Source of the DNA: Candidatus Omnitrophota bacterium
Lineage (GTDB): Bacteria; Omnitrophota; Gorgyraeia; Aquiviventales; Aquiviventaceae
Direction of reading: 5' to 3'
Assembly (NCBI GenBank): GCA_016180605.1
Contig: JACPAW010000081.1
Span: forward strand, 1-9,579
Length of the DNA: 9,579 bases
Each line of letters starts with the position of its first letter. The stretch's first letter is position 1. The notes below the pieces were generated by a model, which had not been told where the DNA came from, made no database searches, and worked only from the letters and a program-made list of their open reading frames with translations. Positions 1-5,429 of this stretch are shown here, piece after piece. The position numbers were made by a program, and so were the translations under genes.

Positions 1-912
1 ACCAAAAAGCTTCCAATAGTCCTCATCCGGGCACATCCATTCTTCATCCAACACTTCGGAAGGACCGAAACGAGGGGTAGCGACGCGGTTGGATCGGCTC
101 AACATCAGAAACCGACCATTTCTCGTCAACAATCCGATCTCTACGATGAATTCCCGATTCGGGGCATTCGTGTTGATATACCAATTGCTGGCCAGCCCCG
201 AGAGCAAGATATCAAAGGAAGAATGAGCCGCTTGATTGGGATAATCGAGTCCCGTCACATCATAAATACGCAGGATGGAACTTAAGCCCTCCACCTCATG
301 CGGCAGAAGCTGCCTTAATGCCTGGCGCTCCGTGCTGGACTGAATTTCCCAATAAGCGAAGATCCACCACGGGTCTTTGACCATCAAAACAATCCGGTCC
401 TCCCCATAGCTGCCGGGAATGGAAAAGGTTCCTTCTGGCCAGGAGAAAACATCCCTTTTTATCGTTGGCTCTACAGAGGAGGAGGAGTAACGTGGTGGAA
501 CTGAAGAGGAAATGGTTACCGCCGCCGTATCTGGTTTCTTGACCAATGCGGGAATGACCTTCGGCGCTGCAAATCGAGAGGGCGGGCGAGGCTGGGCCTT
601 TACAAGACGGGCTGGCTCGGGCCTGCGAGTCGAAACGGAAGGACCGCGCGGAGGCTTGTGCACGACGGATCGCCGCGGAATCGGCTTGGCCGTCGCTACC
701 TTCTCCACGCGGGCCACAGTTTCTACTCGCTGAGGGGATTTTTTTGCAGGACGCAAAATGGGCTTGAGCGCTTTCGATGCGATTGCCTTGCGGGCAGCGA
801 TCATCGCCCGAGACTTTAGGGATGAAACTAGCGAACGCTTAGCCTTTGCACGCGGCACGGAAGCAAGACGAGGACGGGTAATTTTCTTTTGAGCGGATAT
901 CTTGCGTGCCAT
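1..912 (-). CDS. DUF4912 domain protein with a long basic N-terminal tail (partial, C-terminus outside the window)
   Basis: The frame is open from an ATG at 912 to the window edge, giving 304 residues with no stop, so the C-terminus is missing. A GAGGTG ribosome-binding site lies 8 nt upstream. Residues 1-153 are low-complexity and rich in Arg, Lys, Pro, Ser and Ala, with no acidic residue in about the first 60 positions. From about residue 154 the sequence becomes an ordered domain. A GEDRIVLMVKDPWWIFAYWEI segment and later strands match the DUF4912 signature (D-R-[IL]-x-L-x-V-[RK]-D-P followed by a YWE motif). The function of DUF4912 is not established. In several phyla it sits near glycan-processing genes, but nothing here confirms that. 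The basic tail resembles histone H1-like bacterial tails and may bind nucleic acid or another polyanion (inference). The gene has its own likely promoter and is probably not simply the end of the sulfur operon. Confidence 0.85.
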   Translation of the reverse strand, partial: MARKISAQKKITRPRLASVPRAKAKRSLVSSLKSRAMIAARKAIASKALKPILRPAKKSPQRVETVARVEKVATAKPIPRRSVVHKPPRGPSVSTRRPEPARLVKAQPRPPSRFAAPKVIPALVKKPDTAAVTISSSVPPRYSSSSVEPTIKRDVFSWPEGTFSIPGSYGEDRIVLMVKDPWWIFAYWEIQSSTERQALRQLLPHEVEGLSSILRIYDVTGLDYPNQAAHSSFDILLSGLASNWYINTNAPNREFIVEIGLLTRNGRFLMLSRSNRVATPRFGPSEVLDEEWMCPDEDYWKLFG

Positions 913-932
913 TGGAAGGTCACCTCGTTTTT

Positions 933-960
933 ATTATAACACGCGAGGAAAGGGCTGCAA
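933..960 (-). promoter_or_regulatory. Probable sigma70-type promoter with extended -10 for the DUF4912 gene
   Basis: On the minus strand a perfect TATAAT (938-933) is preceded by TG one base upstream (941-940), which is an extended -10. A weak -35 candidate, TTGCAG (960-955), lies 16 nt further up. The expected transcript start near 926 coincides with the GAGGTG ribosome-binding site, so the leader would be only about 14 nt. The -35 region overlaps a small inverted repeat (956-970, 5-bp arms TGCAA/TTGCA), which might be a repressor site or chance. Confidence 0.5.
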
Positions 961-977
961 TCAAATTGCAAAAGAGC

Positions 978-2192
978 TTATGGCTTATGCCGGTTAAACT
1001 GAAATAATTGCACTACGGATCGGCGGAAGGAGCTTTGTGTCAAATAGACGAGTGCGATTGCCAGGTAACCGATTCCTAACAGCATACGGACGGCCGGTGT
1101 AGGGAAAATAAATTGCAGTAAGAAAAGGCTTAACAGCAATAGCGCCTCTCCTAAACCGAAAGACAGATTGGCAAGAATGACCAAGGCCAGGATGGACTGT
1201 GCCGCCGTTAAGAAAATTTCCTCGCATTGGCGACCGTCCAGCATCATTGGCTGAAGGTGGCCGCCAGATATGGAAAAAACCAACGGAAGCATTCCGATTA
1301 ATAGCGTCCACTGATTCACCTTGGAAGAAACCAGCGTGCCTAAGCCTGCCGTAGGATTATTGCGCAGCGCAAAGATGATTGCGACGATGAACTCCGGAGA
1401 CTCAGAAGCAAGGGGAGCGAGCCACTGGATCAAGATGAACTCTTCGATGCCCAACTGGCGCGCATTTTCCAAAAGGCCATTGGCAAAGGGCTCTGCGGAG
1501 ATGAAAATGGCATAAGCCGGAAGAAGAAATAAGAGAACCGTCACTGCCCGCCTCCAGTTCCTTGGCAGCAGTGCCAGCCGCTCGGGGGGGCCTGCTAATC
1601 CTGGCTCTTCTATATGTCCCCGGCTGGCGGCTCTGATATAAAGAACAAACAACGCGAAGAATACGAGGGTATCGATGATGGAAAGCGTGCCCTTAAGCGG
1701 AATAAGGAAAGCGTAGCAGGTCGCTACGAATAACGTGACCAGCTCCAGGCGCTGCTCGGGCTTGAGTTGAATCGACGGTGTTCGGGTCCGCAGCCAAAAA
1801 GCCAAGAGCACCGCTGACCAGCCCATACCAATGAGCAAACGATTAGAGCCGGTCATGTTAGCAGCGGCGTAAGCCGTATAAGCAGGATCTTTAGCGGCCT
1901 TCCATGCCAAGTACATATCCACGGCATATTCCGGAAGCACCGCTACAAGCGCTAACCCGGCTAACGCCAATGACTGCGCGATTTCAATTTGGGCCAACTC
2001 CGCTCCCCAAGAAAGCAGGGTTGCAGCCCCAAAAATAGCAAGCCCAGGCAGCACGGTTTTAGCCGCCACCCCCAGCCCCTCATGTCCTGCGGCAGAAATC
2101 AGAATCCACTGGCCAATCAGGGCTAAAGCGGTAACGAGCAGGAACCAATCCCGCACCAAGCTGCGGCGGGCGTTGAATAAGGTGGGCCTCAT
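978..2192 (-). CDS. Sodium/calcium exchanger superfamily (CaCA) membrane antiporter
   Basis: This is a 404-residue, strongly hydrophobic protein with roughly ten membrane segments arranged as two homologous halves. A charged loop near residues 187-215 separates the halves. The first alpha-repeat lies at about 84-122: LPE at 86-88 and NMTGSN at 112-117. The second is at about 258-300: SESPE at 263-267 and VSSKVNQ at 288-294. Paired acidic residues in a PE context plus N/S-rich second motifs are the ion-binding signature of CaCA exchangers (YrbG-type proteins), which swap Ca2+ or other cations for Na+ or H+ across the inner membrane. The second repeat departs from the usual GSN motif (SSKVN), so the ion preference is uncertain. 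The ATG at 2192 has no clear Shine-Dalgarno sequence. It begins 34 nt after the NIL gene and may rely on read-through from it. A role in sulfur metabolism is not implied. Confidence 0.82.
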   Translation of the reverse strand: MRPTLFNARRSLVRDWFLLVTALALIGQWILISAAGHEGLGVAAKTVLPGLAIFGAATLLSWGAELAQIEIAQSLALAGLALVAVLPEYAVDMYLAWKAAKDPAYTAYAAANMTGSNRLLIGMGWSAVLLAFWLRTRTPSIQLKPEQRLELVTLFVATCYAFLIPLKGTLSIIDTLVFFALFVLYIRAASRGHIEEPGLAGPPERLALLPRNWRRAVTVLLFLLPAYAIFISAEPFANGLLENARQLGIEEFILIQWLAPLASESPEFIVAIIFALRNNPTAGLGTLVSSKVNQWTLLIGMLPLVFSISGGHLQPMMLDGRQCEEIFLTAAQSILALVILANLSFGLGEALLLLSLFLLQFIFPTPAVRMLLGIGYLAIALVYLTQSSFRRSVVQLFQFNRHKP

Positions 2193-2226
2193 GGAGAAAT
2201 GAGGGGTCTGGATTTCTTGATTGGAA

Positions 2227-2466
2227 TTACCCGATCACATCACCGACTACGGGTTCCACTCGCACCCCCTTTTTTTCCAGAAATACAACAGCCTTTTTCA
2301 GCCCCTCTTCGGAGCCTTCCAACTCCAAGGTAACTTCACCGACACTTTCCGTCACCTTGGCCCTTCGGATATTAGGAATGATGTCATATTCCTTAGACAT
2401 CATGTAGATGACCGGTTCCTTGATCAAGTGCTGGGGAAAAATGAGAGTGACCTGCTTCTTGGCCAT
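2227..2466 (-). CDS. Stand-alone NIL-domain protein
   Basis: This 79-residue protein consists almost entirely of a ferredoxin-like beta-alpha-beta fold of the NIL family. An opening strand KKQVTLIFP (3-11) is followed by helix IKEPVIYMM, a central I-P-N-I-R-R-A-K segment (30-37), strand GEVTLELEG (43-51), helix EEGLKKAVVFLEKKG and a final strand VRVEPV. NIL domains are known as the C-terminal methionine-sensing part of MetN transporter ATPases. They also occur fused to ferredoxin domains in proteins implicated in homocysteine formation in methanogens. Here there are no ferredoxin cysteines and no ATPase. It follows the E1 gene in the sulfur-carrier operon, so a role in sulfur-amino-acid sensing or sulfur handling is a reasonable inference. 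A strong AGGAGG lies 5 nt before the ATG, immediately after a 42-nt palindromic repeat. Confidence 0.85.
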   Translation of the reverse strand: MAKKQVTLIFPQHLIKEPVIYMMSKEYDIIPNIRRAKVTESVGEVTLELEGSEEGLKKAVVFLEKKGVRVEPVVGDVIG

Positions 2467-2471
2467 CAGTG

Positions 2472-2477
2472 CCTCCT
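2472..2477 (-). promoter_or_regulatory. Ribosome-binding site of the NIL gene, abutting repeat C
   Basis: AGGAGG lies 5 nt before the ATG at 2466. The preceding AAAA joins it directly to the 3' arm of the 42-nt hairpin. The same ACTAAAAGGAGGC string occurs before the sulfur-carrier gene. Confidence 0.75.
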
Positions 2478-2480
2478 TTT

Positions 2481-2522
2481 AGTCCCACCTGATTAGCGAA
2501 GCAAATCAATACCGGTGGGACT
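2481..2522. repeat. 42-nt palindromic element, copy C (inverted relative to A and B)
   Basis: The ends AGTCCCACC and GGTGGGACT form a 9-bp outer stem. Inside it on the minus strand is TGATTTGC-TTC-GCTAATCA, an 8-bp inner stem with one mismatch. The five-nucleotide asymmetric bulge lies on the opposite side from copies A and B, so the core is inserted in the reverse orientation. The element starts inside the TAG stop of the E1 gene and ends against AAAAGGAGG, the ribosome-binding site of the NIL gene. It has no T-tract on the coding strand, so it is not an intrinsic terminator. Confidence 0.9.
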
Positions 2523-3339
2523 AGTACGTTGTGGCAACGTTTTGCTCACAATGATTCCCTGTTTCTTCAACGAGCTCCCGGATGGTAGGACGATGCCCGC
2601 AAACAGCGCAATGAGGATCGCGCCGAAGAGGGACTTCCCGGAATCGACTCATCTGCCCATCAAAAATGAGCAAACGATTTGTTAACAGCTCCCCTAAACC
2701 GAGGAGGACTTTCAGCGCTTCGTGAGCCATGAGGGTCCCGATTACTCCGGCCGCTGAGCCTAAGACACCCGCTTGCTGGCAGCCGGGAATCTGGCCGGCT
2801 TGGGGAGGTTCAGGAAAAACGCAACGAAAACAAGCGCTCTGTCGTGGAAGAATCGTCATCAGCTGGCCTTGTAGATGCACGACTCCTGCGTGCACCAGGG
2901 TGACGCCAGCGATGACACAAGCGTCGTTGACGAGATAGCGAGTCGTGAAATTATCCGATCCATCCAAAACCAGATCATAGTCCGCAACCTGCTTTTTTGC
3001 GTTTTGAGCGCAAAAACGCTCTTGGATCGCTTGCACCTCGATATCCGGATTAAGACTAGCCAGGCGTGTTTTGGCGGAATAAGATTTTGCCTTTCCAAGA
3101 TCGGAAACGGAATGAAGAATCTGGCGATGGAGATTGCTCGTTGAGACCACATCCTGGTCCATAATACCTAATCGCCCCACGCCGGCTGCTGCTAGATAGA
3201 GGCCCGCTGGCGATCCAAGACCTCCCGCTCCAATCACTAAGACAGAAGCATCCAGGAGTTTTTTCTGGCCTGCAACTCCCACTTGCGGCAGAACAAGCTG
3301 CCGGCTATACCGCGCGATTTGTTCCTTCGTCAGGCTCAT
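2521..3339 (-). CDS. moeB: MoeB/ThiF-type E1 adenylyltransferase for a sulfur-carrier protein
   Basis: This 272-residue E1-like enzyme uses ATP to adenylate the C-terminal glycine of a ubiquitin-fold carrier, here most likely the Gly-Gly protein encoded just upstream. Visible features: RYSRQL at 10-15; the nucleotide loop GAGGLGSP at 37-44; NLHRQ with the arginine finger R72; DGSDN at 126-130; zinc cysteine pairs C170/C173 and C244/C247; and a candidate catalytic cysteine C187 in PGCQQAGVLG. There is no C-terminal rhodanese domain, unlike MoeZ or MOCS3, so sulfur must come from a separate donor. The start at 3339 is chosen because MSLTKEQIARYSRQ is the usual family N-terminus and GGAG lies 7-8 nt upstream. 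A longer frame to 3438 only translates intergenic repeat. It could instead serve molybdopterin or thiamine synthesis, but the cluster favours the cysteine or homocysteine carrier. Confidence 0.92.
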   Translation of the reverse strand: MSLTKEQIARYSRQLVLPQVGVAGQKKLLDASVLVIGAGGLGSPAGLYLAAAGVGRLGIMDQDVVSTSNLHRQILHSVSDLGKAKSYSAKTRLASLNPDIEVQAIQERFCAQNAKKQVADYDLVLDGSDNFTTRYLVNDACVIAGVTLVHAGVVHLQGQLMTILPRQSACFRCVFPEPPQAGQIPGCQQAGVLGSAAGVIGTLMAHEALKVLLGLGELLTNRLLIFDGQMSRFREVPLRRDPHCAVCGHRPTIRELVEETGNHCEQNVATTY

Positions 3340-3366
3340 CCGATTACTCCGAGTGAAGATGGTTTT

Positions 3367-3456
3367 GGGACAAGGGACGTGGGCCATGGGACGTATTTCT
3401 GCTCTCATCTGTCCCATGCCCCAAAAGCTTGAAATCAACGGCGTGTCCCATGTCCC
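3367..3456. repeat. Block of GGGACNN heptads in both orientations
   Basis: Four consecutive 7-mers at 3367-3394 read GGGACAA, GGGACGT, GGGCCAT and GGGACGT on the plus strand. Reverse-orientation copies lie at 3409-3422 (CTGTCCC, ATGCCCC) and 3443-3456 (GTGTCCC, ATGTCCC). The opposed heptads can pair into a long imperfect hairpin. The block fills most of the 140-nt gap between the carrier and E1 genes. Its sequence differs from the 42-nt element, although both contain GGGAC cores. I see no promoter or terminator with confidence in this gap. Confidence 0.75.
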
Positions 3457-3479
3457 ACTCTAGGTGTTTTATGCGCACT

Positions 3480-3755
3480 TTAGCCACCGGCGATAGCGGG
3501 GATAATGGAAACCTCATCGCCATCTTTAACCGGTGTTTCATCTCCTTTTAAGAATCGGATATCTTCTTCATTGACGAAGATGTTGACAAACCGTCGCAGC
3601 TTTCCTTGCGGATCGCAGATGCGCTCCTTGACTCCAGGATAGCGGCGCTCCAAATCGTTTAGCAGCTCCGTCACGGTCTTTCCGTCACAGGCGACTTCTC
3701 CTTGACCGTTGGTGATCCGTTGAAGCGGCGTGGGGATGCGTACCGTAACAGCCAT
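3480..3755 (-). CDS. cysO: CysO/ThiS/MoaD-family sulfur-carrier protein
   Basis: This 91-residue ubiquitin-fold protein ends in the diglycine PAIAGG, the tail that an E1 enzyme adenylates and that is then converted to a thiocarboxylate. From memory, the whole protein aligns closely with M. tuberculosis CysO: VTVRIPTPL at the N-terminus, the LRRFVNIFVNEEDIRF core (53-68), and DGDEVSIIPAIAGG at the end. CysO-thiocarboxylate donates sulfur to O-phosphoserine for cysteine synthesis. The JAMM peptidase, E1 enzyme and PLP enzymes nearby match that pathway. The start at 3755 is chosen because the mature domain begins there and AGGAGG lies 4 nt upstream. An in-frame extension to 3845 consists only of translated repeat DNA. 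A related homocysteine carrier (HcyS) is the main alternative. Confidence 0.93.
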   Translation of the reverse strand: MAVTVRIPTPLQRITNGQGEVACDGKTVTELLNDLERRYPGVKERICDPQGKLRRFVNIFVNEEDIRFLKGDETPVKDGDEVSIIPAIAGG

Positions 3756-3759
3756 TTGG

Positions 3760-3765
3760 CCTCCT
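3760..3765 (-). promoter_or_regulatory. Ribosome-binding site of cysO, abutting repeat A
   Basis: A perfect AGGAGG sits 4 nt before the ATG at 3755. It directly follows the AAAA that ends the tandem hairpin repeats, and it decides the start against the longer frame. Confidence 0.75.
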
Positions 3766-3768
3766 TTT

Positions 3769-3810
3769 AGTCCCACCATCTTTGATTTGCAACGCAAATC
3801 AGGTGGGACT
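3769..3810. repeat. 42-nt palindromic element, copy A
   Basis: Outer arms AGTCCCACC/GGTGGGACT (9 bp) enclose a perfect inner stem TGATTTGC-GTT-GCAAATCA (8 bp) and a five-nucleotide asymmetric bulge (AAGAT on the minus strand). It differs from copy B only in that bulge. The minus-strand 3' end continues as AAAAGGAGG, the cysO ribosome-binding site. Confidence 0.92.
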
Positions 3811-3816
3811 CCTTTT

Positions 3817-3858
3817 AGTCCCACCGGTATTGATTTGCAACGCAAATCAGGTGGGACT
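3817..3858. repeat. 42-nt palindromic element, copy B (tandem with A)
   Basis: It has the same arms and inner stem as copy A, with bulge ATACC instead of AAGAT on the minus strand. Copies A and B form a direct tandem with a 48-nt period, separated by AAAAGG on the minus strand. The element starts 11 nt after the thrC stop. On the plus strand it is followed by a T-rich tract, but no plus-strand gene exists to be terminated. Confidence 0.92.
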
Positions 3859-3869
3859 CCTTTTTCCTT

Positions 3870-5120
3870 TTAGCGCTTTGCCATCAGTGAAAGTTGCTCG
3901 GAGAAAGTCCCTTCAAACGAAGCCAGCGTCGGTTTGATTTTCCTGGCCTGCCCCAACCGGCCCTGAAGAGGCTCTAGCGTCTTAAGCCCATTTCCGGTAA
4001 TGCAGATGACAATCGACTCATCCTGCGGAATCAGCCCTTGTTCGATGAGTTTCTTTGCCGCTGCCAAAGTAACACCGCCCGCTGTCTCGGTAAATACGCC
4101 CTCCGTTTCAGCCAGAAGCTGCATGGCAGCAATGATCTCATCGTCCGTAGCGGATTCGGCCCAGCCTCCTGAATCCAGCACCGCCTTGGTCGCATAGTAG
4201 CCATCCGCCGGGTTTCCGATGGCAAGCGATTTTGCAATGGTATTGGGTTTGACAGGTTTCACGATGTCGGAGCGCTGTTTGATCGTGTTAACGATCGGAG
4301 CGCATCCGGTTGCCTGAGCCGCGTAGAGTTTAGGAGGCGGGTCGTTGATCAATCCAAGCAGCCGGAATTCCTTGAATGCCTTGTTGATCTTCGTGATCAG
4401 GGAACCGCCGGCTGCCGGAATGACGATGTGGGCAGGGGCTTTCCACCCGAGTTGCTCGGCGATTTCAAAACCGTAAGTCTTCGAGCCTTCGGCGTAATAA
4501 GGGCGGATGTTGATATTGACGAAAGCCCAAGGATATTTGGACCCAATTTCAGCGCAAAGTCGATTGACTTCATCATAGGTTCCTTCCACGGCAACCAATG
4601 TCGGATGATAGATTAAGGAAGCCACGACTTTGCCCAGCTCCAAATCCGCCGGGATAAAAATAAAACGATTCAAACCTGCCCGTGCTGCGTGTGCTGAGAC
4701 GGAGTTGGCCAGGTTACCGGTAGAAGCACAGGCAACTGTATCGAATCCTAATTCCTTCGCTCGCGTGACGGCAACGGCTACCACGCGGTCTTTGAAAGAA
4801 AGGGTCGGGTGGCAAACCGAATCATCTTTGATATAAAGCTCTGACACGCCTAAGACTTTGGCAAGCCGCTCGGCGCGGAAAAGCGGAGTAAAACCGGAAA
4901 AAGCTCCTGCTGTAGGCTCGCCCTCAATGGGAAGAAGCTCCCGGTACCGCCAAAGGGACTTTGGGCGCAAAGCAAGAGCGGCACGGGTTAGACTCTTGCG
5001 GATGGCTTCGTAGTCATAATCCACCTCGATGCTGCCGAAGCAGTATTCACAGACGAATACCACCTCTTTTGGATAGAGCCGCCCGCACTCCCGGCACTTA
5101 AGACCCGTCATGGTACTCAT
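3870..5120 (-). CDS. thrC: Threonine synthase (PLP-dependent) with N-terminal zinc ribbon
   Basis: This 416-residue protein of the compact threonine synthase class normally converts O-phosphohomoserine to threonine in the cytoplasm. A zinc-ribbon-like lead has C9-x2-C12 and C24-x2-C27. The PLP lysine is K110 in PTLSFKDR. The substrate loop STGNLANS at 133-140 is intact, and a glycine-rich phosphate-binding stretch AAGGS lies near 235. A C-terminal ITGNGLKT motif closes the domain. The ATG overlaps the upstream TusA-like stop as ATGA, implying translational coupling; a second ATG three codons in is possible. Its place between a TusA-like gene and the sulfur carrier is notable. Besides threonine synthesis, it may use the phosphohomoserine-type substrate in carrier-dependent sulfur transfer. 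That last point is inference only; the protein family itself is clear. Confidence 0.93.
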   Translation of the reverse strand: MSTMTGLKCRECGRLYPKEVVFVCEYCFGSIEVDYDYEAIRKSLTRAALALRPKSLWRYRELLPIEGEPTAGAFSGFTPLFRAERLAKVLGVSELYIKDDSVCHPTLSFKDRVVAVAVTRAKELGFDTVACASTGNLANSVSAHAARAGLNRFIFIPADLELGKVVASLIYHPTLVAVEGTYDEVNRLCAEIGSKYPWAFVNINIRPYYAEGSKTYGFEIAEQLGWKAPAHIVIPAAGGSLITKINKAFKEFRLLGLINDPPPKLYAAQATGCAPIVNTIKQRSDIVKPVKPNTIAKSLAIGNPADGYYATKAVLDSGGWAESATDDEIIAAMQLLAETEGVFTETAGGVTLAAAKKLIEQGLIPQDESIVICITGNGLKTLEPLQGRLGQARKIKPTLASFEGTFSEQLSLMAKR

Positions 5121-5377
5121 GATAATAACGTCCTCTTTCGAATGAGAAGCCGAACGCCTTGGTGTGCCGTTTCGCTGACAAGGATCTCATGGCCGAGTGC
5201 TCGCAAACCATAAGGCGTGTTGCGCAACGATCCCCCTTCATCCAAGTAAATCTCCAAAACCTCATTCTCCGCCATGGTAGAGAGCTTTGCCACCGCCAAA
5301 CGGTAGCTGGAAGGCCCATCCTTGCCCCGCAGATCCAGCGAAGACTCCACTCGAAGACCTGAAGTCAGCGGGGTCAT
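5117..5377 (-). CDS. TusA/SirA-like protein lacking the catalytic cysteine
   Basis: This 86-residue protein has the TusA fold pattern: strand SLDLRG (13-18), helix YRLAVAKLSTM, strand EVLEIYLDEGGSLRN, then TPYGLRALGHEILVS and a last strand VRLLIRK. In TusA the turn after D-x-R-G carries Cys-Pro-x-Pro, whose cysteine takes the persulfide. Here that turn reads KDGPSS, with Gly21 in the cysteine position and only Pro22 kept. No other cysteine is present, so it cannot act as a conventional persulfide relay. The ATG at 5377 has AGGTG 5 nt upstream; a GTG two codons earlier is the alternative. The gene ends in a 4-nt ATGA overlap with thrC. It may be a scaffold or regulator for the sulfur-transfer partners (inference). 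Confidence 0.8.
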   Translation of the reverse strand: MTPLTSGLRVESSLDLRGKDGPSSYRLAVAKLSTMAENEVLEIYLDEGGSLRNTPYGLRALGHEILVSETAHQGVRLLIRKRTLLS

Positions 5378-5429
5378 CCCCACACCTGCTGGGTTTCGCC
5401 ATTCAATGGTTTTGTTCTAGGCGGGGGGA

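Noticed and set aside
512..733. Short plus-strand open frame near the window start
   Set aside because: It is opposite the basic tail of the DUF4912 gene; its Arg/Gly/Thr-rich translation reflects the complement of that biased sequence.
3340..3438. N-terminal extension of the E1 enzyme
   Set aside because: It translates the GGGACNN heptad block and precedes the standard MSLTKEQIARYSRQ start.
3756..3845. N-terminal extension of the sulfur carrier
   Set aside because: The extra 30 codons are translated repeat DNA with a 16-residue period. The real start has AGGAGG at 4 nt and matches CysO-type N-termini.
3769..3858. Tandem repeats as a possible CRISPR array
   Set aside because: There are only two units, separated by 6 nt with no spacers and with extended internal palindromes; no cas genes nearby.
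3769..3872. Hairpins as intrinsic terminators after thrC
   Set aside because: On the coding strand they are followed by AAAAGG, not a T-run. The T-rich side faces the plus strand, which has no genes here.
5378..5429. Gap between cysK and the second TusA-like gene as a regulatory leader
   Set aside because: It holds only a short CCATT/AATGG repeat and the ribosome-binding site; no convincing promoter or riboswitch structure.
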